Source of the DNA: Lachnospiraceae bacterium KM106-2
Lineage (GTDB): Bacteria > Bacillota > Clostridia > Lachnospirales > Lachnospiraceae
DNA length: 64,000 bases
Reading direction: 5' to 3'
Assembly (NCBI GenBank): GCA_009731425.1
Contig: AP018794.1
Location: 1,557,960-1,621,959, forward strand
The notes under the pieces were generated by a model. It was not told the DNA's origin, did not search any database, and worked only from the letters and a program-made list of their open reading frames with translations. Shown one piece after another: positions 63,830 through 64,000 of the stretch; the stretch's first letter is position 1; every line of letters starts with the position of its first letter. The position numbers were made by a program, and so were the translations under genes.

Positions 63830-64000
63830 CTACATGAGCGTAGAGAACATATTTAAGACACTTTGTCTTGCCTTTAACCATAATGGTCGGTTCTTCCACT
63901 CTTCATACGTTACTTCGACACATTCATCCATTGTACTAAGAAGATCTTTCTTAATCGTATCGACAATCTTCTCTTCTGCCATAAACACTCCGCATTCATA
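63830..64000 (-). CDS. C-terminal end of a gene, possibly cardiolipin synthase (truncated by the window edge)
   Basis: The last 56 codons and stop of a gene that continues past the right edge. It reads ECGVFMAEEKIVDTIKKDLL, then ECVEVTYEEWKNRPLWLKAR, ending FSTLM. The pattern of an F(E/Q)-type tail with a W-x-x-R-P motif near the end resembles the C-terminus of cardiolipin synthases as I recall, but no catalytic HKD motif is inside the window. Only the reading frame is certain. Confidence 0.5.
   Translation of the reverse strand, partial: YECGVFMAEEKIVDTIKKDLLSTMDECVEVTYEEWKNRPLWLKARQSVLNMFSTLM

Overview
The window looks like chromosomal DNA of a low-GC, Gram-positive, anaerobic Clostridia member, most likely a Lachnospiraceae (inference). 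The grounds are strong AGGAGG ribosome sites, consensus TTGACA-17-TATAAT promoters, BceAB/MacB-like permeases with two-component partners, an aldo/keto reductase with 4Fe-4S clusters, and a manno-oligosaccharide locus like those of Roseburia-type gut Firmicutes. Nearly all genes are on the minus strand. No rRNA, tRNA, CRISPR array or transposase was seen.

Layout. 1-9.4 kb: a truncated sensor divergent from a response regulator; a two-component operon followed by two tandem copies of an unknown membrane-gene pair; an ABC exporter upstream of it. 9.4-15.5 kb: nucleoside kinase, YjdM, a tiny ORF, Fe-S aldo/keto reductase, uridine-kinase-like protein, ECF S-component, a small HMA-like protein and a chemoreceptor. 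15.6-23.4 kb: a complete four-gene Wadjet (JetD-A-B-C) plasmid-defence operon with its own promoter. 23.4-27.3 kb: a block with G/T-ending codons on the coding strand, holding a Cys-rich pentapeptide-repeat protein, a divergent peptide deformylase, a DUF1622 protein and a phosphoesterase. Inside it is a 0.9-kb gene-free island with five 82-bp tandem hairpin repeats and a 270-bp imperfect palindrome. 27.3-38.3 kb: DegV, cyclophilin, a regulator/kinase/ABC module with two 867-codon permeases, and a two-domain PPK2.

38.4-53.4 kb is a mannan-oligosaccharide utilisation locus: solute-binding lipoprotein, AraC and LacI regulators, two permeases, GH130_2, a mannobiose/cellobiose 2-epimerase-like protein, and three fusion proteins (GH130_1+CE2 esterase, GH1+phosphomannose isomerase, ROK kinase+Nudix), plus a CE17-like esterase. 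The predicted route is: import acetylated manno-oligosaccharides, deacetylate them in the cytoplasm, epimerise the reducing end, phosphorolyse, then convert mannose sugars to fructose 6-phosphate. No signal peptide is visible on the enzymes.

53.4-64 kb: a 0.2-kb chain of hairpins flanked by two near-identical terminators, a Nudix hydrolase, DbpA-type helicase, a class B PBP overlapping a RodA/FtsW gene, a U32 protease-family protein, ZapA, and ruvAB under a promoter whose spacer holds a LexA box. The window ends in what may be the C-terminus of a cardiolipin synthase.

Most novel-looking items: the structured island at 25.5-26.4 kb, the hairpin chain at 53.77-53.96 kb with a related 49-nt element at 9.38-9.43 kb, and the three enzyme fusions in the mannan locus. 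All functions are inferred from sequence reading; no database search was run.
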